64,000 nucleotides of DNA from Combretum micranthum (Eukaryota; Streptophyta; Magnoliopsida; Myrtales; Combretaceae), in the NCBI GenBank assembly GCA_024138025.1, contig JAMXBD010000173.1, positions 434,001 through 498,000 on the forward strand, read 5' to 3'. The translations under genes and the position numbers were made by a program. Of this stretch, positions 31,561-45,907 are shown piece after piece. Below the pieces are notes generated by a model. It had not been told where the DNA came from. It searched no databases and was given only the letters and a program-made list of their open reading frames with translations. Position 1 is the stretch's first letter; each line of letters begins with the position of its first letter.

Positions 31561-34500
31561 GAGCACACGCATTGTAGCATTTCATTGCCTAGTATATATA
31601 CAAATATGCTTATTCCAATAAAGTCCATATATATATATATATATATATATCCTTTCTTTTTCTTACTCTTACTATTGTTTTCCTTCTTCTCTAGACCCAA
31701 CACTTGCCTCAGCGAAAATCAACATCTAAGCTGTCTATACTAGTGAGATCCAGCTCAGCAAAGGCAAAGGCTAGCAATAAGACCTAGTTCGTTATTCTTA
31801 CAATTTGCAATTTGAGAATTTAATTTTGATATTTTCACATGGATTATTTGCTTATTGAAATACCTATTTATTTGGTATACCTTACCCTGGTTTGGACTAT
31901 GAACATTGCCAAAAAAATTACCCTGTACTAAGCATTGTACTGTACTTATTGATTAGTGCACATTTTGCTATTATTGGAAGTTGGGACCTTTGTTCTGTGT
32001 AGTAGAGAAAGGGTTGAGTTTTGTGTTGTTTTTATGTCATTGAAGTTATTAGTCATTTTGGGTTCTAAGTAGCTTTGCTGTAATACATGCTGCTATGTTG
32101 GCATTTATATCATAAATTTTTTTTTTGCCAATTCCTTGCAGTAGGATTTTGTGAATTGTATTGTTGTATAGTGGTAGTACTAAGATCAAATCCTATGATT
32201 GTGTTTATATTGCTAGGTCATGATTTGAAGACAAACAGAATGTACTTGGTATCTCATTTTGTAACTACTGTATTGCAAAACCAAGAAAACCCATTATACC
32301 CTTTGAAGTTTTACATATGGGTTGGACAAATAGAAATTCAATTACAACTCAATATATCTTAGCTTACAAAAAAAAAAAAAAAATTGAGATTCGTTTATAT
32401 CTTACACTATATAATTTTGTTATAACTTGTATTTAAATTCTGTTATATCTTGTATTTAGATCACGATTTTACTACTGTACATTATGTAATTATTTTTAAA
32501 TCGATTTATTTAAGTAATTATTGCCGAGCCCTAAACAATAAATTATTTTATTATTATTGTGATGATTTATTTTGTCTGCTGTTTTCTGGTGGAAAGGATA
32601 CGGGCATGGGACATCAGACATCTAATTCTTGTTACTAAAACTTTTGATTCATTCTCTTGATAAATGACGGGAAAACCAATGAAGATTTTTATTTTTTTGC
32701 AACCATTTTAATCTTACGAATGTTTACACTTGTCTTTGTTACCTGTTCTGCTTTTTGATTCAGTTGCTCATGTATTTCGTATTGCAAGTGAGGACGGTAG
32801 CCTATAATTTGAGCTGTTTGTGCATCACATCGTTTTGGAAAATGTTAAACAGATTGAATGTTTTTTCTGATTTTCGTTTCCCTCCCAAGTCCATTAATAA
32901 TATCATTCAATTATCTCTTCACCAATAATGGTTAGGAAAGAGATTTAGAAATCAGTTAAAGACAGCAGGTGTCCATTTATAGTGTATTTCACATATATTA
33001 AACTATAAAATCATTGTTCCCATTGTTTGAAGTAATTTTCTAATCATATAATTTTTACATCGTGCCAAATCTGTTTTTTTTTTCCCCAGTTTTATTTCTT
33101 TCTTCACCCGGTTTCTCTACAACATGCGAGTAAAGTATGGAGATATGAAAAAATAGTTAGGTGCTCAAGGTACAACTTACATATATGTAGTTTTTTTCCT
33201 TAATTTTTTTTTACAAGTAGAACAATGAGATGCATATATTGATTCAATAGTCTCATCTCTCATGCATAAATGGGTTTTATTGCTTTATTGGTCTACTTAT
33301 AAAAAATGTAGTGGTTTATCCGTAATCTGATATCAAACTTTTTTTTCTCCTTATGAAACAGAACATTCATCTCATTTTTTTATTTCTGTTTGATTTAGTG
33401 TGTGTGCACTTGCCTTTATGTTGATAGGGCACTAACAAAGATCTTTTTTGTCATGTAAAGTACATGAATATCTATTGCAGAAGTAGGTTGTGAGGAACAA
33501 GGTTCTTTCTTTCTTAAGCTTTTTACTAAAGGAAAAGAAGGGTCAATAACCTTTGGCGTATATGCTGAAATGATATATGTTAGCCATTTTGTGGCCCGAG
33601 TTTGTGCTTTACTAAATCAAACAATAATGCCTCCTATCAATTAAGTATACAGATTGCTCTATCTATGTTGGTTTTTAGGTGGTAATCAAATTTCCTGTTT
33701 ATTTTGCAGCTATCCTTAATCTCAGATGTATATATATTACAAAATTTTAACATTTTGCATTATGATATAGAGTGTTTTGCTCCTTTCGGTAATTTTATGT
33801 GCTTGATGGCTGTTAGAGGTTTTTGCAATTTATATTATTTCGTTAAAGCTTTACAAGCCTGTTGTGCGTGTTTTGATTTATTTGCTTGTGTATGTTGTGT
33901 ATTGTCCAATAATATTGATTGGGTGACTTCAAAGGCTCTCTTATAGCACTACACTCTATTTTACTATTTGACATTTAAAATTCATGTTGCATATGAATTT
34001 AAGTTATTTGTGCTATTTAAACCGCTTCTTGACACTTGATATGATAAGCTGTGGTATATTTAATTTGTTGTTGCCAACTTAATATGATAAGCTATGGCAT
34101 GTTTAATTTGTTGTTGCCAACTTATGTATAGAATGTATGAGCGATCTGCTCACAATGAGCGTGTTAGGTGATCAAAGTTTTGTCTAAGCTTTACATGCAT
34201 CTACTTGTTTCTACAACGGATTCATAATTCAATTACAAAATGATTATTTATCTATGTTTTTATCTTTCCCTGAAAGATCATAAAATTCTTTTCATTTTTT
34301 TCTGTAGTTCTCTTGATACCAATGCCCTGTGCTGGTTGCCATTGATACAGTTGGATTTCATATGTTAGCACACCAGAAGTTCTTGAGAGATGCGTCACAA
34401 TTGAAAGGAACTTCAGCAGATAGAAAAGTCCATCCAATCAAATGAAGCTCAGAGTGATAATATAGCAAGGGAATCAGAAGGTATGGTTTGAGTATCCTTT

Positions 34501-36245
34501 ATAGGATTGAATTTCTTAAATCAACGTTACTGCCCTTAGCCTCACAGCATACATCAATTTTCCACACTTGAAACTATGATATCAATTTAGTGCCTCGATT
34601 TATTTTTAAAACTAATGAAAGTTATGTTTATACAAAACTAGCATTTATACTATAAATAAAATATTGAATTTTCTCTTCGATAAAATATCATTGTCAGAAT
34701 TAATTAAAAAGAGGAAGAAGTTCTTTTCTGCAATATATTAATATGATTAATTACCAGTTTGTAATGCGTGATTTTGAAGTAATTTAGGCATTATGATATA
34801 GTTTATTGAGAAATCATTACATAAGAACCTGCATGTTTATAGAAAGCCTTGTGATAAAATTTATGTCAAAATTTTATGAAATGCTGTTGATATATGATAT
34901 CGTGTGAAATTATTGAGAAATGTTAATTAGAGGAAGCTATATGGAGTTGCAATCCATTTTTTATGCTTCTTCTGGAAGGGATTCATGAAATTGTTTTGAT
35001 ACTTCATTTGCATTTATGTTGATTATTTAGGATTCGAATTTGTAAGTTGGACTCAACTCTAGACCTGAACCTCAATTCTGAGATAAGTGCGACTTGAAAT
35101 AACCACATTTGCATTCAATGCTTAGCATTTCATATGTATGCATGTAAACTGAAAACACGAGGATCATGCAAGCGACTAATCTCATACTTGATTCATCTTG
35201 GTCAGGTTAAAGTAGCCAGTCTAAAAACAGAAAAAGTTTAAAAATAAAGATAAAAATCAGGAAAAAAGATTGAGGCCTGGTAATTTGAGCTGTTTGTCAG
35301 ATCGGTGATCAAGTGCACTTGTGCCATTTTGGTCCCTCTCATTGTTTATGTCTTATTTGCATGCCTATGATATGTCAGTTCAAAGAGTAGCTGGGGATGC
35401 CAGATAACAGATGACGGGCTGTATAAGATTTCATTGGCGAAATGCATTGGAAATTATGGTCATATTTAAATGAAAAGAATTTAAATAATTGTATTTGCTA
35501 ATTGAAAGTTAGGGTAGATTAAGATTGGCCAAGTATTGTGATGAAGTTTTCGTATGTCAATCAATTGTAAAGCCATCGTCAATTTGGCATAGCCCTTCAT
35601 CCATACATGACTTATTCGAACTAACTATAAACTGAATTATATATTTTACTGTTAAAATTTTGGTTATTTATTTGTTGATTTTTTTTATGACATATTGGAA
35701 TTAGTTTTAAACTCATGACCGATATATTTCACTAATAAATTCTTCTATTATCCATCTGCAGTTTTATTTGACTTTTACCGGCCACTACAACATCCTTGGT
35801 TCTTTCTCCCAATTGTTCTGTCATCACTTCCAATTTTTGTGGAATAAAGGTAAAACTTTTCTATGAAAGAGTTGTATGATATAATGACTATAAGTTAGAG
35901 TTTTTAGTTAATTTGAATTATTGCTAAAACCTGGTAATTGAAAGGAGATAACCATGAAAAAAATTGTCTGTTCTAATTTGCTTATCCTAATAGTAACTAC
36001 TAATCAGTAAATATAAAACTGCAGGTGTTAAGTTAAACTAGTACTGAAAATGGAGATGTTATATTATGGCTTGATGGGTGGGATCTTGGTATGGTTTTTT
36101 TAATGAGTTTTGGTATGTGTCTAGTCTAGGATTTTTATGGTTTTGCAAAAATCGGAAGATTGGAAAATATGTTTGGTTTTTGATGAATCCTTGGTGCAAC
36201 AGTTCGTGAAGGGAACCTTGGAGAAATCTAGAATTAGGATTGTAG
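31561..36245. repeat. Large direct duplication, copy B, with a 3.2-kb extra segment
   Basis: Blocks 31561-31775, 32140-32325, 35500-35765 and 35770-36245 match copy A. Between the second and third blocks, copy B holds about 3.2 kb (32330-35500) absent from copy A. A (TA)n tract at 31627-31650 matches a shorter one at 26537-26552. A minus-strand frame ending NSLKKPYQxPTHQAII exists in both copies (28338-28646 and 36059-36253), but it lacks a domain and I do not call it a gene. Confidence 0.85.
32330..35500. other. Segment unique to duplication copy B
   Basis: No complete gene is supported. One short stretch, about 34393-34480 on the plus strand, reads KELQQIEKSIQSNEAQSDNI and is followed by GTATGG, so it could be an exon ending at a splice donor. 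34037-34122 is a 43-bp tandem duplication around TATGATAAGCT. Long T runs occur at 32110, 33075 and 33190. The segment may be an insertion in B or a deletion in A. Confidence 0.45.
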
Positions 36246-36739
36246 ATTTCCACAAGGTTATCTAAAACCTCGTAAAAACACTATTTGGCCCTTGTTTAAA
36301 GGAATTTACAAAAAGTTGAATTCTTCTTTTCGCTATTCGAAGATTAATATGTTAAATGTTGAATAATATAATTATCTTATTATAATTCTAAAATCATATT
36401 TGCTTTTGAAATTATACATGAACTTGCTTGAAAATCTTATAGAATCTAATTAGGCCAAATGCCCTGCAACGACCCAGTTTCATTGCATTCATAACTGACA
36501 TTGCATTGAAGACTCCATCCATATATAAGTATTGTCCATACGGCATTCTGTGAAATCTGATTATGGATGTTATGTTATAATATTTAGGCACTCTAAGCTA
36601 GCAGCTCTACCGATTCTTCTAATGAGGACAGACAAATTTACTTTTTCCATTATGCTTGATTGCACTAGATTTGTAGAGATTAACATTGCTATTTTTCAAA
36701 ACGACTTCTTGGTGCGCGATCCATGACGCAATTAGATTA

Positions 36740-37260
36740 TTGATGGAGGATTATTATTTTTTCTTTGGATAGGTACGATTAGCTAGCTATTATATTTGAT
36801 TTGATTTAATTTGATTTATATATTTAAGAGGATTAGTATAATTTTAATACGAGTAGTATCTCTTTTTATATATACTAAATCTTTTAATTAGATTTTATTT
36901 TAATTCTATAAATTGACTAAGACTTGTAATAGTCCCTAGAGAATTTTTATGGAATAATAATATCATTTTGTCTCTCTTATTTTTTTCTAGCATTATGCGA
37001 AATTAACATGTTGATAGCATATTGTTTTTGAAATTTATGCACAAATCAACATATTGTAATTTTTATCTCTTTTTGAAAATTTGCACTCTTATTGAGTCTT
37101 TGAATTTTGATGTCTATTTGTCTAAATACTATTAGAATCAAGAGACATATAGAAGATTATTACATGATAACCATGTGCAATTCAATAGATTTTGATTTTA
37201 TTTTAATCTTTGAGTAGTTTTTGCTCTGTCAATTGGTATCAAAGTTGTAATCGTTGTTGG
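36740..37260 (+). mobile_element. Possible copia LTR relic with primer-binding site
   Basis: TGGTATCAAAG at 37234-37244 matches the initiator tRNA-Met primer-binding site used by copia elements. The upstream text (a TATATATTTAAGAGG-like promoter phrase, AATAATAT-type signals and a CTCTCTTATTTTTTTCTAGC end) resembles a short copia LTR. No gag frame follows. It lies about 550 bp upstream of the transposase gene. TG/CA ends and duplications were not found. Confidence 0.35.
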
Positions 37261-40200
37261 AGAAGATGCCACCATGAAGGTGACAACAACAATGTGTGGT
37301 AGAGATTTAAAATTCAAAAGTTTGCCCATCTATGGATGTGTTTGATATTAAACACCTAGATTCTTATACTTATGATTCTTTTAACAATGAAAAATCAAGG
37401 GAGAATTCTGTCTTAATATATTTTCAAGAGATTATAATTAATATATTTTCTTTCATTTCCATTACTATAAGAAATAATACTATATTGCGAAATTTAAAAT
37501 TTCATTTTAAACTCAATTAATCTTAACTTTTCAAATTGTCATGTCAATTCATTGACCAAAATAGGAAGTCCACACGTTGAAGCATGGTATAGAGATAGTG
37601 TTGGTTTCATATATGCATGAACATAACATATATGTATTTAAATCCATTTGCATTGATTTCACTCTTACTAAAAACAACATTAAAAACCTTATGTGTATTT
37701 AAGATTATTTCATTCGTCCTTTTCCTTTTCCTTTCTCTTTTTAATCTACTGATATTATTTTAGTGTGGTTGTAATTCTTTCTTTCTATGGCTTTCCTTAG
37801 AATACACATGGATAAGAATTGGATGAATTGCGACATTGGAAGTGAAGAGTATCAACGAGGTGTAGAATTTTTCGTTGCATACATGCAATTGAAATATGGA
37901 GGAAACACGGAGTTAAATTGTCCATGCAGGAGGTGTTTGAATAACAACTCGTACACCGTGAACGTGATTAGAGCACACTTGCTTGTTGATGGGATAGACA
38001 TAACTTATAAGTGTTGGATATATCATGGTGAGGAGCCGACTATTGAATTGCCTAGTGGACCGCGTGGTAGAATTCGTCATATAGAGAGTGAAATGATATA
38101 TAATGAGGTGGAGTACAATGTTGTAAATGATGATGACATTGACGGGCTTGATGAAATGCTTGAAGATTTAGGGGCTTTTGCTACGAATCAAGAGGAAGAT
38201 GCAAGTCTCCGAGATGGCTTCGATCTTCCAACAGATTTTTTAAGTGGTTTAAGAGCTGACTCACAACAAAAGCTTTATCCGGGTTGTAAGTTCTCTAAAT
38301 TCTCCTTTATAGTGAAGCTTCTCCACTTGAAAGTATACAATAAGTGGACTAACAAGTCGTTCGACATGCTTCTACAACTTTTGCGTGATGTGATACGTAA
38401 TGGAGAGTCTCTTCCCACTTCGTACTATCATGCAAACAAGTACTTAAGAGGGTTGGGTATAGGTTACCACAGTATTCATGCATGTAAATATGATTGTTGC
38501 TTATTTTGGGGTACGAACAAGCATCTTACCAGTTGCCCTACTTGTGGTACTTCTAGGTATAAGATGTCTGGAGGGTCCAGAAAGCCCATTCCTCATAAGA
38601 TTCTGCGGTACTTTCCTGTAAAACCAAGGTTGCAACGCCTTTTCATGAATCCTAAGGTTGCTCAAAAAATGCGTTGGCATAAAGATGAACATAAGAGACA
38701 AGAAAACATTATGAGCCATCCAGCTGATGGGCAATCTTGGATTAATTTTGATAATGAATTTCCAGACTTTGCAAAGGATAGTCGTAATGTGCGGTTGGGG
38801 TTAGCTAGTGATGGCTTTAACCCTTTTGGTACCATGAGCCAGTCATATAGCATGTGGCCAGTAGTGCTTCTTACATACAACTTACCACCATGGATGTGCA
38901 TGAAGAAAGAGTATTTCATGATGACGTTGTTAATCCCTGGGCCTAAAGCACCAGGGAAGGAGATCGATGTTTACATGCAACCTTTGATTGATGAGTTGAA
39001 TGATCTTTGGGTCAATGGACTATGGACATATGATGCATACTCGAAGTCTTCTTTTAATATGCATGCTGCATTGATGTGGACCATCAATGACTTTCCAGCT
39101 TATGGGAATTTGTCTGGGTGGAGCACAAAAGGATACAGTGCTTGTCCTGTATGCGAAGACCAAACACCATCAATAAGACTTAATAGCAAGATTGGGTATG
39201 TTGGTCATAGGATGTGGTTGCCAAAGGAACATAGGTGGAGACGTAGCTTGAAATTTGATGGAATGCGTGATAATCGTGAAGCTCCCGAACCATATTCTAG
39301 TGAAGACATTCTTCACCAATTACGTACAGTGGTAGATGTGGGTATGGGAAAGCATCCAGAGAAAATTAAAAGAGCACATCATGTTGGCGGGTTCAACTGG
39401 GTTAAGAAGTCCATATTCTTTCAATTGCCATATTGGTCAAAGTTAAAGCTTAGACATAATCTTGATGTCATGCATATTGAGAAGAATATTTGTGAGAATA
39501 TTATCTACACAATTCTTAGGATTGATGGAAAGACAAAAGACACTTATAAAGCTAGGCTTGATCTAGAGGAACTTGGTATTCGGAAGGAACTACATCTATT
39601 GAAGCGGGGTGATGGCAAGTATTTAATGCCATGTGCAAGTTATGCATTAAGTAACTCTGAAAGAAAATTATTCTGTCAATTTCTAAGGAATATTAGATTA
39701 CCCGATGGTTATGCATCACATATAGGTAGGTGTGTAGACAACTCATGCTCAAAACTTTCTGGTATGAAGAGTCATGATTGCCATGTGTTGCTTCAAAGGC
39801 TATTGCCTGTGGGTATTCGTGGCTTATTGCCTAGAGATGTCACCACCACCATATCTGAGCTCGGGACCTTCTTCGAGAGGTTGTGCCGACGTATGTTGAA
39901 TGTTGAGGAGTTACAAAAGATGCAGAGCGATATTGTCACAATATTGTGCAAGTTAGAGCTAATCTTTCCACCTGCCTTTTTCGATGTAATGGTGCATCTA
40001 GCTATCCACTTACCTCAAGAGGCCCTAATGGCTGGACCTGTTGCTTACCGCTGGATGTATCCTATTGAAAGGTACATTGTGAATACAACACATAACATCT
40101 TTATTTTAATGTTTTTTTTTTGAATGTTTGCATTTTTTCTCCCCTAATTTAAATTTTACTATGTAGATACTTAGGCTCTTTAAAGCAATTTGTTCGGAAT

Positions 40201-40853
40201 AGAGCTTATCCGGAAGGTTCAATTGCTGAAGCCTATGTTGTTCATGAGTGCTTGACTTGGTGCTCCCTTCACTTAGAAGACTTGGAGACAATATTTAACC
40301 GACCAGATAGGAACTTTGATTCTCTGGAAGATGGTGGGCTGGACATCTTTACAAATAGGGTTGGTTTTATTTCTCCACCTACATATGTGGTATTATCAGA
40401 TGAGGAGGTCGAAATCGCCAAATGGTACATTATCAATAATTGTCAGGAGATGCAACCATATTTAGCGTAAGTGGCTGTCATTAGATCATTTTTACTATGT
40501 TAGAGAACTATTAAAATTTGTGTATTACTTAACCACAGTGAAATTTATGTTGCAGTGAACATATCGACATTTTAAGCTCACAAAATGGTGATGACATAGA
40601 TGAGCGTCACAAGAGTGAATTTAGTCAATGGTTTATGAATAAGGTAAATATAATTAACAATGCCCACATATACTAAGGCTATAGGTAAAGGAAGCTTAAG
40701 AAAATAGGCCTGATTGTCTATTTTGTTGTCATTATTGCAGATGAGTGCGTTGTATGAAAGTGGTGACCCGGTCATCAGTGCGTTATATGCATTATCATTA
40801 GGACCCGATTCATGTTTCAAGAGATACAACAAATTGATATACAATGGTGTGCG

Positions 40854-43800
40854 TGTCACGCCCCGAAGGGTACCCTAAACGTGGCAGTCCGCCGTACACA
40901 ATATTAAAGCCTAAGAATGACCACCTCAGTCACGCGAAGGCTTCCATACTATGTACAAGGTGTCTAACACATAAAGGAGACACATCGGAATGATACGTTT
41001 TATGTTGATACAATTGAGTAACAATGTAAAGGAAATACAAATTTACTATACTTCAGATACAAATCACTATACTTCAAAATACAAATCATTCAACTCCAAT
41101 TACATTCATCCACAGACTTCCTACAAAATAACAAGACAAAAATCATAAAAATAGCAAACAACTTCAACCATTCGTATTCCTTGCCGAAATCCCAAAGTCA
41201 TTCCCGACTTCAACCAATTCGGTTCCCACCTTGCATTCTTGAGATAACCTGTTCATTTAAAAACTATAGGGGTATAAGCTACACTAGCTTAGTGAGAATT
41301 CCCTTAATTCAGTACCATAACAAACAAGTTATAATCATATGCTATGCATGAACAAACACGTGAGCAAGCAATTATGCATGGGTATCCGGAACCCACACAC
41401 AGAACGGATTTACGCCTCCGTATCTTGGGTTAGGAATGGTATTGAGTCTACACGACCGCATCTAGTCCCCAAGCCTCGGCTCTTAGCACTTGACTCGGCT
41501 AGGCTCATCCAAGAATGCATCCACATGCGCCTTAGTACCTTGAATGAGCTCTGGCACCGGGCTCGTTATCTAAACGAATCATCCACGGACCATACCGATC
41601 GACCTGCATAGGAGTAGCATGCTACCAAATGCAATATGTCCAATGCGATGCATGACCAATTTTAATTTTTTGCTTAGGTCAAAAAACATTTATACATTCT
41701 TTGGAGTGACCATTCAATATCATACATATAAAGAAAAATATGACCGGTGCAGTTATCATTCAAATCGGATTTCGATATTCTTTAGTATTCTTTGGCACAC
41801 ATTCATCAGTCTCATCATATATCCCATCCCCATTCATATCGATTTTTATCTTGTTCCTATAATTCTAATGCAACAACTACACAATCACAATCAAGGTAAC
41901 AAAATAAGGAGAAAACTCACTCGGCCATTGGATCACCGGTCTTCTAGTAATAATAATCCGGTGGTAGGGAATCGTCGAATTCGGGATCACCTAACAAGGA
42001 AGAAATACCTAATAAGTATTTCAACTCAAACTAATCCAAACGATTTTATACGAACCTTCAAATTCGTAATTCGCGTCCTAAGCGGGAATTCCAACTTAAA
42101 ACGGCCATAACTTGGTCATTTTAACTCGGAATCTCGCAAATTATATATCGATTTCTATCTACTTCGAGAGAGCTACCTAATTCTAATATTATATTTTAGT
42201 TTTGAAAACATTGAAGCTTCGAAAAGGTCGGATCAGATTAGGTCAGCAACAATTTCAATTTCCGAAAAATAGTTTTGTAAATGTTTGAAATGTTCCTACT
42301 ATATAACTTAACTATATATGCAATATGAGTGATTTTCTAACATGAATGACATGAGATGAGCTTAATGTATGTATGATCTTGATGATTTTTGCTAAAAAGA
42401 AATTTTAACTTTTATTTTGCAAGACCATAATAACCACTTACTTATGAAAAATCTAGTTTTCTAACTTTTATCATTTCCATTTGTTTTGGATTTGTTACTT
42501 AAGAAAATATAATTATTTTTGTCAAAATTGAGTCTTCATTATATATATTACTTATGACCTTCATTTCTACATAAAAATTTCCATTTTACACTTTGTAAGC
42601 ATGTTTTCAAGTGGGGTTGATTCCAAAATCCGAATTTGGTAAAAATTGGCTTTTGAGTGATTCCTTTGAGTAAAAATCATTTGATATTTAGAAAATTAGG
42701 CTCAATCATACATAACCACTAAGGACTTCATTCTCACACAAAAATTTGCATTTTACACTTTGCAAATATATTTTCCAATATGATTTACTCAAAAATCCGA
42801 ATTTTAGAAAATCCACTTTTTGAATGATTCACTTGGGAAAAACTTGTTTAATGCATTAAAATTTAAGACTTTACTACATCTATTGTCTAAGGACTTCATT
42901 TAACACATAAAAATTGCAATTTGAGCTCAAATACTAAGTGATTACATATGCATCATCTTAAATTACGAATTTGACAATTTGATCACTAACTCAAATTTTT
43001 CCATTTTAATTCCATTACTTGTTTTACACATTACTCATGCCTAAGCTCATTTTAACTTGTAAAAATCATTGCTTAATGATATCTATTACCTATATACTTC
43101 ATTTTTCACATAAAGCATGAGTTTTAGAGTTGATACATGGGTTCTAAAAATTGGTCTTAGTTGGGATCCGAATTTACAAAATTTATTTTTGGTTATATCT
43201 TTTGATAAAATCTATCTAAGCTCATGAAAATCCATTCCTTACATATCATATCCTATGAGACTTTCATTTCTTAAATAAAAACTTCATTTTTGAGTTGGAA
43301 AACATGTTTTTAAAATAGGCCTTGGCCAAAATCCGAAAATAGAATTTTTATTTTGAAAATAACTTTTGGAAATCACTTTTGATCATTGTAAAAAGAAGTC
43401 TTGATGATATACATATATTAAGCCTTCATTTTCTTACGTAAAATTTACATTTTGACACTTGGAAAGTAGTTTTTAAATGGGGGCCTTGCCAAAATACGAA
43501 TTCCACAATTTTGTTTGAGTTTATAACTAAGATCTATAATTAATATGATCATAAACATAAAACAAATGCATGGTAATAAGCTATAAACATCATGGATCTA
43601 AACTTTCCTTATCAAAATCTTTCATTCATGGTATCTATACCCTAAGCCCTTCATTTTAAATGAAAAATATACATTTTAAAGTTGAAAAACCACTATTCTA
43701 AATAGGGTTCCATTTTCATCCGAATTTTCAAAATTGATTTTTGTTGAAAACAAAATAGATCTTGGGTTTCCTACAACTTTCCTACCATCATCAAGCTATA

Positions 43801-45907
43801 GCAAGTTGTTCATGAACATAAACAAAGATCTAATGCATCTATGAACTCAAAACTTTAGATCTAGTTTTCTAAACTAGTTTTACATGCATGAATCACTAAG
43901 ATAGACATGTGAATGCTAGATCTATGCATAAATCATAAGGAATAACAAAAATAACAACTTAAATAACAAGATCTATGGCATAAACAAAAATCAAAGCATA
44001 AAAAGTTAGATCTACAAAATATAATAACTTTAAACAAGAAAATAATTATAATACAAGGTAATAAAAATGGAGAAGAGAAAGATTTCATTTTTGGCATCAT
44101 CATCCTAAGCTTTTAAGCTTATGGAAGTTCATTTGATGCATGAAACCTTCATTATACTTTACCTATATCACCTATGGAGCTTTGGGATGAAGATTTGCTT
44201 AGAAAATCTTTAAAAATGAAGTGTGGAAGCCATGGAAGAAGAAGGGGGCAGCTTTGTTTATTGGAGAAACATGAACAAGAAGAAGAAGAAAAGAGAGGAA
44301 ATAGAGAGAGAAAAGGTTAAAGAATGAAAGAGGAAAAGTGAATAAATGAAGGAGTGAGAGAAATGAGTGTTTTAATTGTAATAAATGAGAGAAAAAAAAT
44401 AAAACATGGGCAGCCAAGGAGGGGGCTGCTGCTGCACGTCAAAATGGGAAGAGAAAGAGAGAGGAAATGTTGAAATTTGACTTGAATTAAATTGTGTAAT
44501 TAATGTGTAATGTAACTTTTTGAAAAAGGATTGAAATATAATTAATTTTAGTCAAAATATGAGTGGATAAAGAACAATGGCAGCCATAAATAGGGTCAAA
44601 AATCTGCCATGAATTGTGGGATTATGTGTAGAAAGATTGAAGTGAAAAGGAAGTGATATGTGTAAGGTGTACTTGAAGGTATGGGTTGTAAAAGTACTTT
44701 ATTAATAAAATAAATTAAAATAAAATAAAATTAGAAAATTTATTCCAAATATTTGTAGCAGATTTTTCATATTTAAAATTAAATAATTATTTGAATTATT
44801 TTAGTAATTTAACAAATATGTTACCAGTACGATCAAAATACGCGAATATGGGCTATAAATAATATTTTTATAACCCGAAAAATTCTAAAAATTATTTTAT
44901 GAAAATAAAAATATTTTTAAAATATTTTTCAATTATTAAATTAATTTATTTTATTTTTAGTATCGGATCCTAAACAGAATCTGATCCCGTAAAGACCCGA
45001 AACGAACTAATTTTTGGAAAAACAAAATTTTCTATAACATATAAAATATTTATCTCAAAATATAAGGCTTTATAAGAATAATAAAATTTTATAATGAAAT
45101 AAAAATGAATAGTGCCAAAGACTAATCAATTACCGGTAATAATGGAAGTACGATGAAAAGGTTATAACTGTAACTTTTATAACCCGAAAAATTATATAAC
45201 TGATATTTTAGAAATCTTATGAAATTACGAGTCTAACGGTACTATTGGTATTTTTTTTTTTATATCTCGGGCCCCGGGACACGATTTTCGAAGTCTGTGT
45301 CCGAACGGGTTCGAAATAGGTCAAAAATTTACCAATCTGATATTTTTAAACAAACTCATATTACTATAAGCTATTCTACATATTTAGCTACGCCTCGGCC
45401 TCTAGGGTTAGGGGCACTAGGTTGCCGGACTTAGGCTATTGCATTCCGATTAGGGTTTCCGGGTGATTTTTCCGGTTTAAACCTTTGCCAATTTGGAAAC
45501 TGCTATTTGTGTTTATACAACATATTTAATTTGAGGAATTTATTTTTAAATTTTATTTTTATAAATACTTAATATTTCTTTATATTTTCGGAATTCTTGA
45601 TTTGAGTTTTATTTTCGAAGATCAATCATTATTTACTTTTTAATAGTTTGTTTTTGGGCTTTATATTACCTGATTTTATAAGTCGGAGTTAAATATGGAA
45701 TTTTTTCGTACGTCGTGGTTTTGAATTTGAAGACCACTGTGTTCTTATTTTATTTTTAAAGATTTTCATTTTCTCAAGATTAAGAAGTTTATGAATTCGT
45801 TCGTGTTTTTGGACTAGTTGAAATTCGGTTTTAATTTGGAGTGATTTTTAGGGTTTATTCTCGAAGTTCATCTTAAAATTATTTATTGAAATTTTCCGGG
45901 GCTTACA
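40854..45907 (-). mobile_element. 5,054-bp LTR-like element (solo LTR or LARD) inside the transposase gene
   Basis: The plus strand begins TGTCACGCCCCG and ends CGGGGCTTACA, giving TG/CA ends and an imperfect terminal inverted repeat. GTGCG flanks both sides (40849-40853, 45908-45912) as a perfect 5-bp target-site duplication, which fits LTR retrotransposon integrase. I found no second copy of either end inside, no primer-binding site and no polyprotein, so a solo LTR is the simplest reading; its size would be very large. The minus strand seems to be sense: near 44460-44220 it has the CT-rich leader and small hydrophobic frame common in plant gypsy LTRs. 41340-41600 is a GC-richer patch without a real gene. 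42556-43790 is a degenerate tandem array. Confidence 0.85.
42556..43790. repeat. Seven degenerate tandem units of about 165-215 bp inside the LTR
   Basis: Each unit starts with an ACTTCATT-like phrase (42556, 42723, 42891, 43095, 43258, 43431, 43646), then 'aYataaaaattNcattttN' and, in most units, 'aaaatccgaattt..naaaattg' about 70-80 bases later. Spacing is 167, 168, 204, 163, 173 and 215. The units are strongly diverged from one another, so the array is old even though the insertion's target duplication is still perfect. Confidence 0.75.

Noticed and set aside
41339..42110. Two plus-strand frames (90 and 163 codons) inside the 5-kb insertion
   Set aside because: They sit in LTR-like DNA, have no domain, and the minus strand appears to be the sense strand.
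44199..44417. Minus-strand hydrophobic 72-codon frame
   Set aside because: It is made from a CT-rich leader; similar small frames appear in plant LTR leaders without evidence of a protein.
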